Shown here one piece after another: positions 1 to 5,522 of a stretch of 8,313 nt of DNA. Position 1 is the stretch's first letter. Every line of letters begins with the position of its first letter. A program made the position numbers and the translations under genes. Source of the DNA: an uncultured Oscillospiraceae bacterium (lineage in GTDB: Bacteria > Bacillota > Clostridia > Oscillospirales > Acutalibacteraceae); contig USIA01000080.1 in the NCBI GenBank assembly GCA_900554535.1, positions 1-8,313 of the forward strand, given 5' to 3'. The notes under the pieces are model-generated. The model saw only the letters and a list, made by a program, of their open reading frames with translations, was not told where the DNA came from and made no database searches.

Positions 1-2
1 AT

Positions 3-278
3 GGGCTCAAAACCGCGATAGGGGCCAGCATCATCAAGCTGGTGGTGCTCTGTGTGATCTTTTTGCCGGTTGCCGCTCTGCTGGGCTTCCGCCATGAGCA
101 AATGGTGGCCATCCTGGTGATGCTGGGTTCGGCAACAACAGTGAGCTGCTTTGTCATGGCGCGCAACATGGGGCACGAGGGGGTGCTGACCTCCAGCGTG
201 GTGGCCATTACGACGTTTGGCAGTGCCTTTACGCTGACTTTCTGGCTGTATCTATTGCGGTCTCTGGGGCTGGTGTAA
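3..278 (+). CDS. AEC-family (auxin efflux carrier-like) permease, C-terminal fragment
   Basis: This is the last 91 codons of a gene that begins before the window; the frame is open from base 3 to the TAA. The fragment is strongly hydrophobic and shows roughly three membrane segments (fragment residues about 10-29, 33-53 and 62-86). The stretch at 42-57, GSATTVSCFVMARNMG, matches the conserved penultimate region of AEC transporters (PF03547), where a Pro/Ser-Ala-Thr turn is followed by a VMARxMG helix, and a short hydrophobic tail ends the protein as in that family. Members of the family are secondary carriers for malate, other organic acids or amino acids; the substrate cannot be told from this piece. 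The gene converges on the repressor gene at 372-995. Family call is fairly sure; function beyond transport is inference. Confidence 0.75.
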   Translation, partial: GLKTAIGASIIKLVVLCVIFLPVAALLGFRHEQMVAILVMLGSATTVSCFVMARNMGHEGVLTSSVVAITTFGSAFTLTFWLYLLRSLGLV

Positions 279-294
279 GCCATTCGGTCAATCG

Positions 295-346
295 AAAAAA
301 GGACGCGATGGCCGGCTGTTGCCGCTGCCAAACGTGTCCTTTTTTT
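295..346. terminator. Bidirectional rho-independent terminator between convergent genes
   Basis: AAAAAAGGACGCG (295-307) pairs with CGTGTCCTTTTTT (333-345) through a GGAC/GTCC core with a G-T pair, giving an A-stem-T structure. It begins 17 nt after the permease stop and ends in a seven-T run (340-346). Read on the minus strand it also has a T run, and it lies 25 nt past the end of the repressor gene, so it can serve both transcripts. Confidence 0.8.
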
Positions 347-371
347 GTGCATGGATGCGGCCGCTGCACGC

Positions 372-995
372 TTATCGCGCGTGACTCATAAACGCCACGG
401 CCTTGCCCAGGATGCGGAAATCCTGCAGCTGCTCACCGACATAGACAAGCGGCGCGTACTTTGGGTTTTCCGGCTGGAGCACTACACGATTTTCATATTT
501 ATAGACGCGCTTCAGGGTCGCTTCTCCATCAATCAGAACCGCGGCGATCTCTCCGTTCTCTACATCTTCCTGCATGCGGATGAAAACCAAGTCGCCATCC
601 AGAATGCGGGCGTTGACCATGCTATCCCCCTTGCAGCGCAACGCCATATCGGCATGCACGCTTTCGGGACTGCTGACATATCCGTCAAAGTTTTCCGCCG
701 CATAGATCGGTTCCCCACAGGCAATGGTGCCCAAAAGGGGCACCTGCTTCATTTTCGGAAGCGGCTCCAATCCAGATGGAATTTCCGCAGATGCGGCCGC
801 GTCGTCGAGCAGAGAACGCAGCGGTATGTGCAGCGCTTCTGCAAAGGCCTGCGCCACCGTAATTTTCGGCGTGCGCTGGCCGGTTTCATACCGGCTGATG
901 ACCTGCTTGGAGGTGTGCAGCTTTTGGGCCAGCTGTGCCTGCGTCCAGTTATTTTTCGCGCGGATTGCTTTTAATTTCGCGCCAAAGCTTGCCAT
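372..995 (-). CDS. CI/LexA-like repressor: Cro/CI-type HTH plus S24 autocleavage domain
   Basis: A 207-aa two-domain repressor. Residues about 5-60 form a Cro/CI-type helix-turn-helix (core WTQAQLAQKL...SKQVISRYETGQRTP). Residues about 84-205 form a LexA/UmuD-like S24 peptidase domain. The cleavage site reads IACGEP, so the cut would fall between Cys93 and Gly94, a Cys-Gly junction as in UmuD. The catalytic Ser125 lies in KGDSMV and Lys162 in ATLKRV; their 37-residue spacing equals that of E. coli LexA. In known members RecA filaments on single-stranded DNA trigger self-cleavage and derepression. ATG at 995 is preferred because GGGG lies six bases upstream; ATG at 1001 abuts that same GGGG and would add two residues. 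The HTH is CI-type, not the winged LexA type, so this is a phage-type or accessory repressor rather than the housekeeping LexA. It is divergent from the activator-like gene at 1382-1810. Confidence 0.9.
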   Translation of the reverse strand: MASFGAKLKAIRAKNNWTQAQLAQKLHTSKQVISRYETGQRTPKITVAQAFAEALHIPLRSLLDDAAASAEIPSGLEPLPKMKQVPLLGTIACGEPIYAAENFDGYVSSPESVHADMALRCKGDSMVNARILDGDLVFIRMQEDVENGEIAAVLIDGEATLKRVYKYENRVVLQPENPKYAPLVYVGEQLQDFRILGKAVAFMSHAR

Positions 996-1045
996 AAGCA
1001 TCCCCGTTTCTGGCTTGCGCCCATTTTGAAGGTCCCTTTACGTCT

Positions 1046-1074
1046 ATTAAACCATGTTTGATCACCAAAATCAA
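1046..1074 (-). promoter_or_regulatory. Promoter of the CI/LexA-like repressor gene
   Basis: Read on the minus strand: -35 TTGATT (1074-1069), 17-bp spacer, -10 TTTAAT (1051-1046), predicting a start near 1039 and a leader of about 45 nt. One copy of the TCACCAAA element (1062-1070) lies in the spacer and touches the -35 box, which suggests autorepression. Confidence 0.6.
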
Positions 1075-1112
1075 GACAAAATATAAAATTCTATAAATTA
1101 ATAACCAAATGG

Positions 1113-1141
1113 TTGACAAATCGAATAAAATCAAATACAAT
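1113..1141 (+). promoter_or_regulatory. Strong sigma-70/sigma-A promoter for the activator-like gene
   Basis: TTGACA (1113-1118, perfect consensus), a 17-bp A/T-rich spacer, then TACAAT (1136-1141, one mismatch). The predicted start is near 1148, inside or next to the operator copy at 1149-1157, leaving a leader of about 234 nt before the ATG at 1382. The near-consensus strength together with flanking operator copies suggests a promoter normally held off by a repressor. Confidence 0.75.
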
Positions 1142-1148
1142 AGACGTG

Positions 1149-1185
1149 TCACCAAATAAGCAACAAATTGAGCGCAATTTGGTGA
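1149..1185. repeat. 9-bp perfect inverted repeat at the transcript start
   Basis: TCACCAAAT (1149-1157) and ATTTGGTGA (1177-1185) are exact reverse complements separated by 19 bases. As DNA it may be a paired operator (centres 28 bp apart); as RNA it could form a hairpin at the extreme 5' end of the plus-strand transcript. The operator reading is favoured because the same 9-mer recurs at 1062 and 1102 without a partner of this kind. Confidence 0.7.
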
Positions 1186-1394
1186 TGTTCAATCAGACAT
1201 TTTCTGAACGATCGCGCTTCCGGACAACTCGCAATTGGAAAAAGCTGCCGCAAAGTATCGACCACCTTATCGATTTCGATAGAGGCAGCGGACAGGCTTT
1301 CGGCCCCGTGTGCAGACGCGCGAGCAGGCCCCCGGCAGCAGACGTCGAAAAGATGCAGGTGTTGACAGGAGGAATTTTGGAATGCAGCACATGA
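1185..1394 (+). CDS. Possible 69-aa leader ORF, unrecognised
   Basis: An ATG at 1185, about 37 bases after the predicted transcript start, opens 69 codons ending in TGA at 1392-1394. This TGA overlaps the in-frame ATG at 1391 of the next gene as ATGA, a common translational-coupling arrangement. The product would be basic at the N-terminus (SERSRFRTTRNWKKL) with an SIDHLIDFD patch, and matches no family I recognise. Against it: no proper ribosome binding site before 1185 (only GGTG touching the ATG), a start codon that overlaps the operator copy by one base, and a good Shine-Dalgarno for the next gene at 1367-1373. It may simply be an untranslated leader. Confidence 0.25.
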   Translation: MFNQTFSERSRFRTTRNWKKLPQSIDHLIDFDRGSGQAFGPVCRRASRPPAADVEKMQVLTGGILECST

Positions 1395-1810
1395 CCACAA
1401 CGCAGGTAAAGCGCCTGCTGGGGCGCTATTATGATTTGCCAGAAATGATCCGGCAGGAGCAGCAGCTTTTGGCGGAGCTGGAGCGGGAACGCGCTGCTTC
1501 GGCGAACGACCCACAGCTGATTCGGGAGATTCAGCATTGCCGCAGCCGGATTGTCCAGTGCAGGGAGGAATGGAATTGGTGTAATGCGGCTTTGGCCACG
1601 CTTGACCGCGCACAGAGATGCCTGTTGGAGCTCGCTTATATGGGTCCGAAAGACCCACAGCAGCGGAAAACGTGGACGCGCACGCCTTCGTGGAAAGAGA
1701 TTGTGCAGGCGGTAGATTACAGCAAAAGCCGGGCCCAGGGAAAGGCCAAGGAAGCGCTGGATAAACTCTGCGCTCTGTCCGGACAGGAATCGTCGAGCCA
1801 GGGTTCTTAA
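1382..1810 (+). CDS. RinA/ArpU-like (sigma region 4-like) transcriptional regulator
   Basis: A 142-aa protein. AGGAGGA at 1367-1373 lies 8 nt before ATG 1382, which fixes this start; the frame stays open upstream to an ATG at 1310 that has no such site. Residues about 8-70 are charged and heptad-rich (coiled coil likely). Residues 71-129 read ALATLDRAQRCLLELAY, then PSWKEIVQAVDYSKSRA and KAKEALDKL. That is the layout of the sigma-70 region 4-like helix-turn-helix found in phage late-gene activators such as RinA, ArpU and DUF1492 proteins: a leucine-rich first helix, W-x-EI, then a recognition helix with Tyr-Ser and a closing ALxxL. An unusual polar insert (GPKDPQQRKTWTRT, 88-101) separates the two helices. 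It stands alone, with no phage structural gene in view, under a strong promoter divergent from the CI-like repressor. Role as a transcription activator is inference; family membership is moderate. Confidence 0.5.
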   Translation: MQHMTTTQVKRLLGRYYDLPEMIRQEQQLLAELERERAASANDPQLIREIQHCRSRIVQCREEWNWCNAALATLDRAQRCLLELAYMGPKDPQQRKTWTRTPSWKEIVQAVDYSKSRAQGKAKEALDKLCALSGQESSSQGS

Positions 1811-2163
1811 GGAGCCGGTGCGTGGGCAATTCCAAAATCTATATAAACGCTATTTGGGGGACAGAGCAGATCAGAATTTTGTAGGGCAGTGGCGTTATGC
1901 TCCGTTCAGTTTGCCGCTTACGGACTTGTAATTTGACTTTGATTCTCATTATACAAATGGAACGCAGCTGGTTATTTCAGCGACAGGTAAACTAAAGCAC
2001 GTTTTGCTGCCACTTTTGCAGGCCTGACTTTTCCGCAGATTTGCCATGAAAATTCCAATCGCCTTTTTGTTCCTAAAATTCAATATAAAGCAAACAACGA
2101 GGTTAGGAAAACCCTTTCGGGTCCTGGCCTCGTTGCTTGTTGGCATGTTATTTTGCCTGACTT
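1811..2163. other. Intergenic region with no convincing gene
   Basis: About 350 bases between the activator-like gene and the pyk stop. A frame overlapping the upstream gene end continues from GTG 1818 for 37 codons (RGQFQNLYKRYLGD...) behind AAGGAG at 1809-1814, but the spacing is only 3 nt and I recognise no family; it may be gene debris. A TTGTAA-N18-TATACA promoter-like pair (1926-1955, plus) faces no plus-strand gene. I see no clear terminator for the plus-strand gene. The only solid element is the pyk terminator at 2081-2135. Confidence 0.5.
2081..2135 (-). terminator. Rho-independent terminator of pyk
   Basis: On the minus strand the transcript folds CAACGAGG (2135-2128) against CCTCGTTG (2102-2095), extended inside by AGG/CCT and an ACCC-TTTC-GGGT stem-loop. 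A T-rich tract (TTTGCTTTATATT) follows, though without a clean T run. The hairpin starts 28 nt after the pyk stop codon. Confidence 0.7.
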
Positions 2164-3982
2164 TTATTCCTGTACAGGCTTCTCGTTTTTCTCTGCTTTG
2201 GGCTGCTTGGGCACGCCGCTATAGACAATGCCGCGTGTGGCGTCCATGGTAACCGTTATATTGCTGCGCAGCAGCTTGGTGGCGTTGGCCGCACCGATGA
2301 TGACTGGCTTATTCAGCGCCATGCCAACAATGGCCGCATGGCAGTTGGGATTTGTGTCTTCCACAATGATGCCGCTGGCCGAACGCATGACGGGCAGGAT
2401 GCTATTGTCCGTCGTGGGGCGGACCAGGATGTCGCCTGTGCGGAAATTGGTCGGCGTCTTGCCGTCGTCTCCGCACACGTGCAGGTTGCCGCAGATCGTG
2501 CCGGGAACTGCGCCGACGCCGGTCAGCAGCACGTCGCCAACCAGCTGTACCTTCAACAGGTTTGTCGTGCCGGAAAGCCCCAGCGGTACGCCGGCTGTGA
2601 TGACCGTCAAATCGCCGTTTTTCACGAGGCCGTGGTCGCGCGCAACGTTGACAATATGATCGAACAATTCGTCGGTGTTGTCCTTTTCCTCAATCAGGAT
2701 TGGCTGCACGCCCCAGTAGAGGTTCATCTGGCGCATGACTTTCATGCTGGTCGTGCCGCTGATGATGGGGCAGGCAGGGCGGTATTTGGAGATCAGGCGT
2801 GCTGTTTTGCCGGATTTGGTGACCGTGATGATGGCCACTGCGTTCAGATCATGGGCTGTGGTGCAGGTCGCATGCGAGATAGCGGTGGTGACATCGGACC
2901 GTTCGAAGGGCGGCATGTTTTCGAAACGCCGCTTATAGTGAATATCCTGTTCCGTGCGCTTTGCAATGCGCGCCATGGTGGAGACCGCCTCCACCGGATA
3001 CTGGGCCGCCGGGGCCGCCCCCCCCCGAGTGCGGGCCCGCCGCAGTCTCGCCAGAAAGCATGATGGCACTGGTGCCATCATAAATGGCATTTGCCACGTC
3101 TGTAGCTTCCGCACGAGTCGGACGCGGGTGCTGCATCATCGAATCAAGCATCTGTGTGGCAGTGACCACCAGCTTTCCGGCGGCCAGGCCCTTGCGGATC
3201 AATTTCTTTTGCAGGATCGGCACTTCCTCCATCGGCACCTCGACGCCCAGATCGCCGCGCGCGACCATAATGCCGTCGGAGACGCTGATGATCTCGTCGA
3301 TGTTTTCCACGCCGCCGGTGCTCTCGATTTTGCTGATGATCTGGATATCGCGGCAATCGTGCTTTTCCAGTTCTGTACGCATGTCCAGGATATCTTGTGC
3401 ACAGCGGGTGAAGGAAGCGGCAATCAGGTCGAAATCCTGCTCTACGCCAAAAGCCAGATCAGACTTGTCCTGTTCGCTGAGGAAGGGCAGGGAAAGGTTG
3501 GCGCCCGGAACATTGATTCCCTTGTGGTTGGAGACTGGACCGCCATTCATGACGGTGCAATGAATATCCGTGTCTGTGGTGCTGTCGACGCGCAGCTCGA
3601 TCAGGCCGTCGTCAATCAGGATCTTTGTGCCAGCCTCCACTTCTTTGGGCAGGTTTTGGAAGGTGATATAGCTGATGGTGTCGTCGCCAAGGACTTTGCG
3701 GGTAGTCAGGGTAAAGGGCGTGCCTTCTTTCAGAAAAGCTTTATTGTCTTTAAAGTCACCTGTGCGGATCTCAGGGCCCTTTGTGTCCAGCAGCAGGGCA
3801 ACCGGCAGCCCCAACTCTTCGCGCAGCTCTTTGACCATATTGATGCGCACGAGCTGTTCTTCGTGGGTACCATGGGAGAAGTTGATACGCGCGACGTCCA
3901 TACCCGAAAGCATGAGCTGGCGCAGCACTGCCCGGTCGTCTGTTGCAGGGCCTAAAGTACAGATGATTTTTGTTTTTCGCAT
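2164..3982 (-). pseudogene. pyk: Pyruvate kinase with C-terminal PEP-utiliser domain, frame-disrupted
   Basis: Pyruvate kinase transfers phosphate from PEP to ADP, the last step of glycolysis. The first frame (3982 to 3035) carries residues 1-316: ARINFSHG (Arg32), DTKGPEIR (66-73), the B domain (about 70-170), catalytic Lys218 and metal ligand Glu220 in ISKIES, Asp244 in GDLGVE, TATQMLDSM (274-282), and DGTSAIMLSGETAAG. The rest lies in another frame (3000 to 2164): YPVEAVSTMARI, the C domain with the effector loop TKSGKTAR and GLSGTTNL, then a PEP-utiliser mobile domain (CHAAIVGMALNKPVIIG, MDATRGIVYSG), as in Geobacillus pyruvate kinase. Between them 34 bases replace the one codon expected, a net gain of 31. 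Without them the gene would code for 595 aa, close to the 587 of the Geobacillus enzyme. GAGG seven bases before ATG 3982 supports the start. Disruption may be real or a sequence error. Confidence 0.9.
3001..3034 (-). other. GC-rich out-of-frame insertion inside pyk
   Basis: Between the codons for SGETAAG and YPVEAV, where relatives have a single residue (usually Lys or Ser), there are 34 bases made almost wholly of G and C, with nine consecutive C on the plus strand (3018-3026). Its edge forms the perfect palindrome GCGGGCCCGC with the flank (3031-3040). The pyk sequence is intact on both sides, so this is a local event and not a chimeric join. Confidence 0.85.
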
Positions 3983-4102
3983 GATAATACCTCGATTCTC
4001 TCACATTCTGTCCGTATCTCCTGGTGTTCTCCGGGAACTTTGCGGGGCAGCTTTTGATGCCTGCGGCAAAAAGCCTAGGACCCGCATCCATCTGTGACCC
4101 AT

Positions 4103-4109
4103 CCTCCTT
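4103..4109 (-). promoter_or_regulatory. Strong Shine-Dalgarno in the pyk leader with no clear gene
   Basis: AAGGAGG on the minus strand lies about 16 nt from the predicted pyk transcript start and 120 nt before the pyk ATG. ATG codons follow at 4102, 4091 and 4087. The frame of 4102/4087 gives a 33- or 28-codon peptide ending at 4001, 18 nt before pyk; the frame of 4091 (11-nt spacing) runs out of frame into pyk. None is recognisable, so this may mark a leader peptide. Confidence 0.3.
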
Positions 4110-4131
4110 GTGGGCATTTTGTTACTTTTTT

Positions 4132-4160
4132 ATCATACGCTAAATATGCGTGAAAAGCAA
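4132..4160 (-). promoter_or_regulatory. pyk promoter
   Basis: On the minus strand: -35 TTGCTT (4160-4155), 17-bp spacer, -10 TATGAT (4137-4132). The predicted start is near 4125, giving a leader of about 140 nt before the pyk ATG at 3982. Confidence 0.7.
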
Positions 4161-4233
4161 TTCTCCATCCCAACAAAAAGCGCTTCATGTACACGCTGGT
4201 TTTGTATAGGACTTGCAAAGCAGGGCTGCGGGG

Positions 4234-4266
4234 TTTACAATGAATTCAGAAAATCTGCGCTATAAT
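4234..4266 (+). promoter_or_regulatory. Promoter of the VanY-like gene (-10 clear, -35 weak)
   Basis: TATAAT at 4261-4266 is a perfect -10. The best upstream match, TTTACA (4234-4239), leaves a 21-bp spacer, which is too long for a normal sigma-A promoter, so the -35 is uncertain. A transcript start near 4273 would lie after the upstream in-frame ATG at 4265 and supports ATG 4298 as the start of the gene. Confidence 0.45.
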
Positions 4267-4297
4267 GGCAATAGCGTGCCAGGACAGGAGTGATGTT

Positions 4298-5110
4298 ATG
4301 CGGAAACGGCACAAACGGTATGAACGCATCATCAGCAGAGCGCCGCAGACCGGGGGGCCGGCCAAAATGCGCAGGCTGCGCCGATGGATGGCGGTCGTCC
4401 TGGTATTGATTGTGGTCCTGTCGGCGGTAGCGGGCCTGATGCTTTGGCAATCGCTGCAGCCTGCGCAGAACCCTGCGTCTTCCTCCACAGCGGTTCCATC
4501 CTCGGAGCCTGTGGAAAGCGAGACCAGCGAATTGCCGGTTCCGGATAACAGCTGGGCGTTGACCATTGTTTCCCCGACGAAAGCGGCATCATCAGATCTC
4601 AAACCCACGCTTGCCACGTTTGACAAGGTGCAGGTGGATAGACGGATTGTGCCGGCACTGCAAAAGCTGATGGAAGACGCCAAAGAGCAGGGATATTCGT
4701 TGACCATTGACCGCGGCTATGTGAGTGCGGACCAGCAAGAGCAGCTTTATCAGCAGCGCGTGAAGGAACTCATGCAGAATAATGGATCCACACGCGCGAT
4801 GGCCGAGAGCACAGCCGCGTCCGAGATCCCGCGCGGCGGTTATGGCGAGAACCAGACCGGCCTGGCCGTGGATTTTGGCGGCGGCAGCGCTTTGCTGTCC
4901 TCTGATGCTTATTATTGGCTGACAGATAAGTGCGTAGACTATGGTTTCGTGCTGCGGTATACCGAAAGTAAGGAGTCCCAGACCGGCTTGGCCGCAAATC
5001 CCTACCATTTCCGGTATGTGGGCACCCAGAACGCGCAGGCCATGCGGCGAATGGGCCTGTGCCTGGAAGAATACGTGTCCTATCTGGCACAGCAAGAGGC
5101 GGCAAATTGA
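4298..5110 (+). CDS. Membrane-anchored VanY-like (M15B) protein, probably catalytically inactive
   Basis: A 270-aa protein; AGGAG at 4286-4290 sits seven bases before ATG 4298. It has a very basic N-terminus, one membrane helix (about 31-50), a Ser/Pro/Glu-rich linker (52-85) and an extracellular domain of the D,D-carboxypeptidase VanY fold. Active members cut the terminal D-Ala from peptidoglycan stem peptides with zinc held by His, Asp and His and a catalytic Glu. Here the hallmark SEHQTGLAxD reads GENQTGLAVD (182-192): the zinc His is Asn185, while Asp192 stays. The usual EPWHFRYV reads NPYHFRYV (234-241): the catalytic Glu is Asn234, while His237 stays. The usual GYRS reads GYVS (140-143), losing the substrate-binding Arg. 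The fold call is firm; loss of activity follows from known M15 chemistry and makes a cell-wall binding or regulatory role more likely. Promoters suggest it is transcribed apart from rpmE. Confidence 0.85.
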   Translation: MRKRHKRYERIISRAPQTGGPAKMRRLRRWMAVVLVLIVVLSAVAGLMLWQSLQPAQNPASSSTAVPSSEPVESETSELPVPDNSWALTIVSPTKAASSDLKPTLATFDKVQVDRRIVPALQKLMEDAKEQGYSLTIDRGYVSADQQEQLYQQRVKELMQNNGSTRAMAESTAASEIPRGGYGENQTGLAVDFGGGSALLSSDAYYWLTDKCVDYGFVLRYTESKESQTGLAANPYHFRYVGTQNAQAMRRMGLCLEEYVSYLAQQEAAN

Positions 5111-5124
5111 TCTGCGAAAAAAGC

Positions 5125-5153
5125 TTGCATTTTATTCGGGTTTGTGATAAAAT
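5125..5153 (+). promoter_or_regulatory. rpmE promoter
   Basis: TTGCAT (5125-5130), 17-bp spacer, TAAAAT (5148-5153). The start would be near 5160, 15 nt after the VanY-like stop to the -35, with a 66-nt leader. The leader contains a small hairpin: CCTGTC (5168-5173), loop TGGTAG, GACGGG (5180-5185) with one G-T pair. Confidence 0.6.
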
Positions 5154-5225
5154 GCGAATGTTTAGAGCCTGTCTGGTAGGACGGGTGATTCTGTAGCGGC
5201 TTTTGCTGAAAGAGGTGACAACTGC

Positions 5226-5429
5226 ATGAAAAAGGGGATCCATCCGGAGTATAAAGACACAACCATCACGTGCGCCTGCGGAAATGTGATTCACACGCGT
5301 TCGACGAAAGAGAATATCCGCGTTGAAATTTGCTCCAAATGCCATCCGTTTTTCACCGGCAAGCAGAAGCTGGTGGATACGAGCGGTCGTGTCGATATGT
5401 TCAAGAAGCGTTATGGCATGTCAAAGTGA
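5226..5429 (+). CDS. rpmE: 50S ribosomal protein bL31, zinc-binding type
   Basis: A 67-aa protein of normal length for bL31, a late-assembling protein of the large ribosomal subunit near the central protuberance that helps bridge the subunits. It begins MKKGIHPEY, and carries the C-x-C (Cys16, Cys18) and C-x2-C (Cys36, Cys39) zinc ribbon that marks the zinc-binding (C+) form; the family signature HPFFTGKQKLVDTSGRVDMFKKRYG is intact, with only short runs differing from typical sequences. GAGG at 5215-5218 lies near the ATG with about 7-10 nt spacing. In bacteria with two forms, the C+ form is the zinc-replete one and can be replaced by a C- form under zinc starvation; no second copy is in this window. 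It has its own promoter, and yigZ follows after 93 nt. Confidence 0.97.
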   Translation: MKKGIHPEYKDTTITCACGNVIHTRSTKENIRVEICSKCHPFFTGKQKLVDTSGRVDMFKKRYGMSK

Positions 5430-5522
5430 TTGGCGTTTCTCTGCAACCAAGGACTGCTGCAAAGCCCGGCTGTTAGCTGTCGGCTGCGTGGCGGCCCTTC
5501 TTTTTTGTATGGAGGGTTGTGC

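Larger units (their letters stand above)
1059..1185. promoter_or_regulatory. Four-site operator array, consensus T(C/A)ACCAAA(T/A)
   Basis: Four near-identical 9-mers lie in the divergent intergenic region: TCACCAAAA (1062-1070), TAACCAAAT (1102-1110), TCACCAAAT (1149-1157) and, inverted, ATTTGGTGA (1177-1185). The first is centred in a 15-bp pseudo-palindrome with TGAT/ATCA arms (1059-1073); the second is part of AACCA-AA-TGGTT (1103-1114). They sit on the repressor promoter spacer, just upstream of the plus-strand -35, at the plus-strand start point and about 35 bases downstream. The neighbouring CI-like protein is the natural candidate to bind them; that is inference. Confidence 0.6.

Noticed and set aside
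345..974. 209-codon plus-strand frame opposite the repressor
   Set aside because: It is the antisense of a well-supported S24 repressor gene, has no family motifs, and its start lies in the terminator.
372..995. The repressor as housekeeping LexA
   Set aside because: Its N-terminal domain is a Cro/CI-type helix-turn-helix, not the winged LexA DNA-binding domain, and I saw no Gram-positive SOS box (CGAAC-N4-GTTCG) in the window.
1149..1835. 228-codon minus-strand frame opposite the activator-like gene
   Set aside because: Pro/Ala/Arg-rich low-complexity shadow of a GC-rich region; no ribosome binding site or domain, and its end overlaps the operator repeats.
1936..1960. Fur-box-like A/T stretch in the 1811-2163 gap
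   Set aside because: Only loosely resembles the GATAATGAT repeat pattern and there is no iron-related gene nearby.
2933..3114. Programmed ribosomal frameshift in pyk at the nine-G run
   Set aside because: The surplus is 31 GC-rich bases in a place where relatives have one codon, with no downstream stimulatory structure needed to explain it; an indel or sequence error is simpler.
2338..3955. Long plus-strand frames opposite pyk
   Set aside because: Mirror frames of the pyk coding sequence; no motifs and no initiation signals.
4175..4188. CcpA cre-like site around AAGCGCTT upstream of pyk
   Set aside because: The core is palindromic but, aligned on CG, four flanking positions do not fit the cre consensus, and it lies upstream of the -35.
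5460..5506. Terminator after rpmE ending in the TTTTTT run at 5501-5506
   Set aside because: There is a T run but I could not find a convincing GC stem immediately before it.
5430..5522. Longer N-terminus for the YigZ protein from ATG 5430
   Set aside because: The family starts near MAVYRT; a good Shine-Dalgarno is at 5511-5516 before ATG 5523, and the extra 31 residues are unlike the family.
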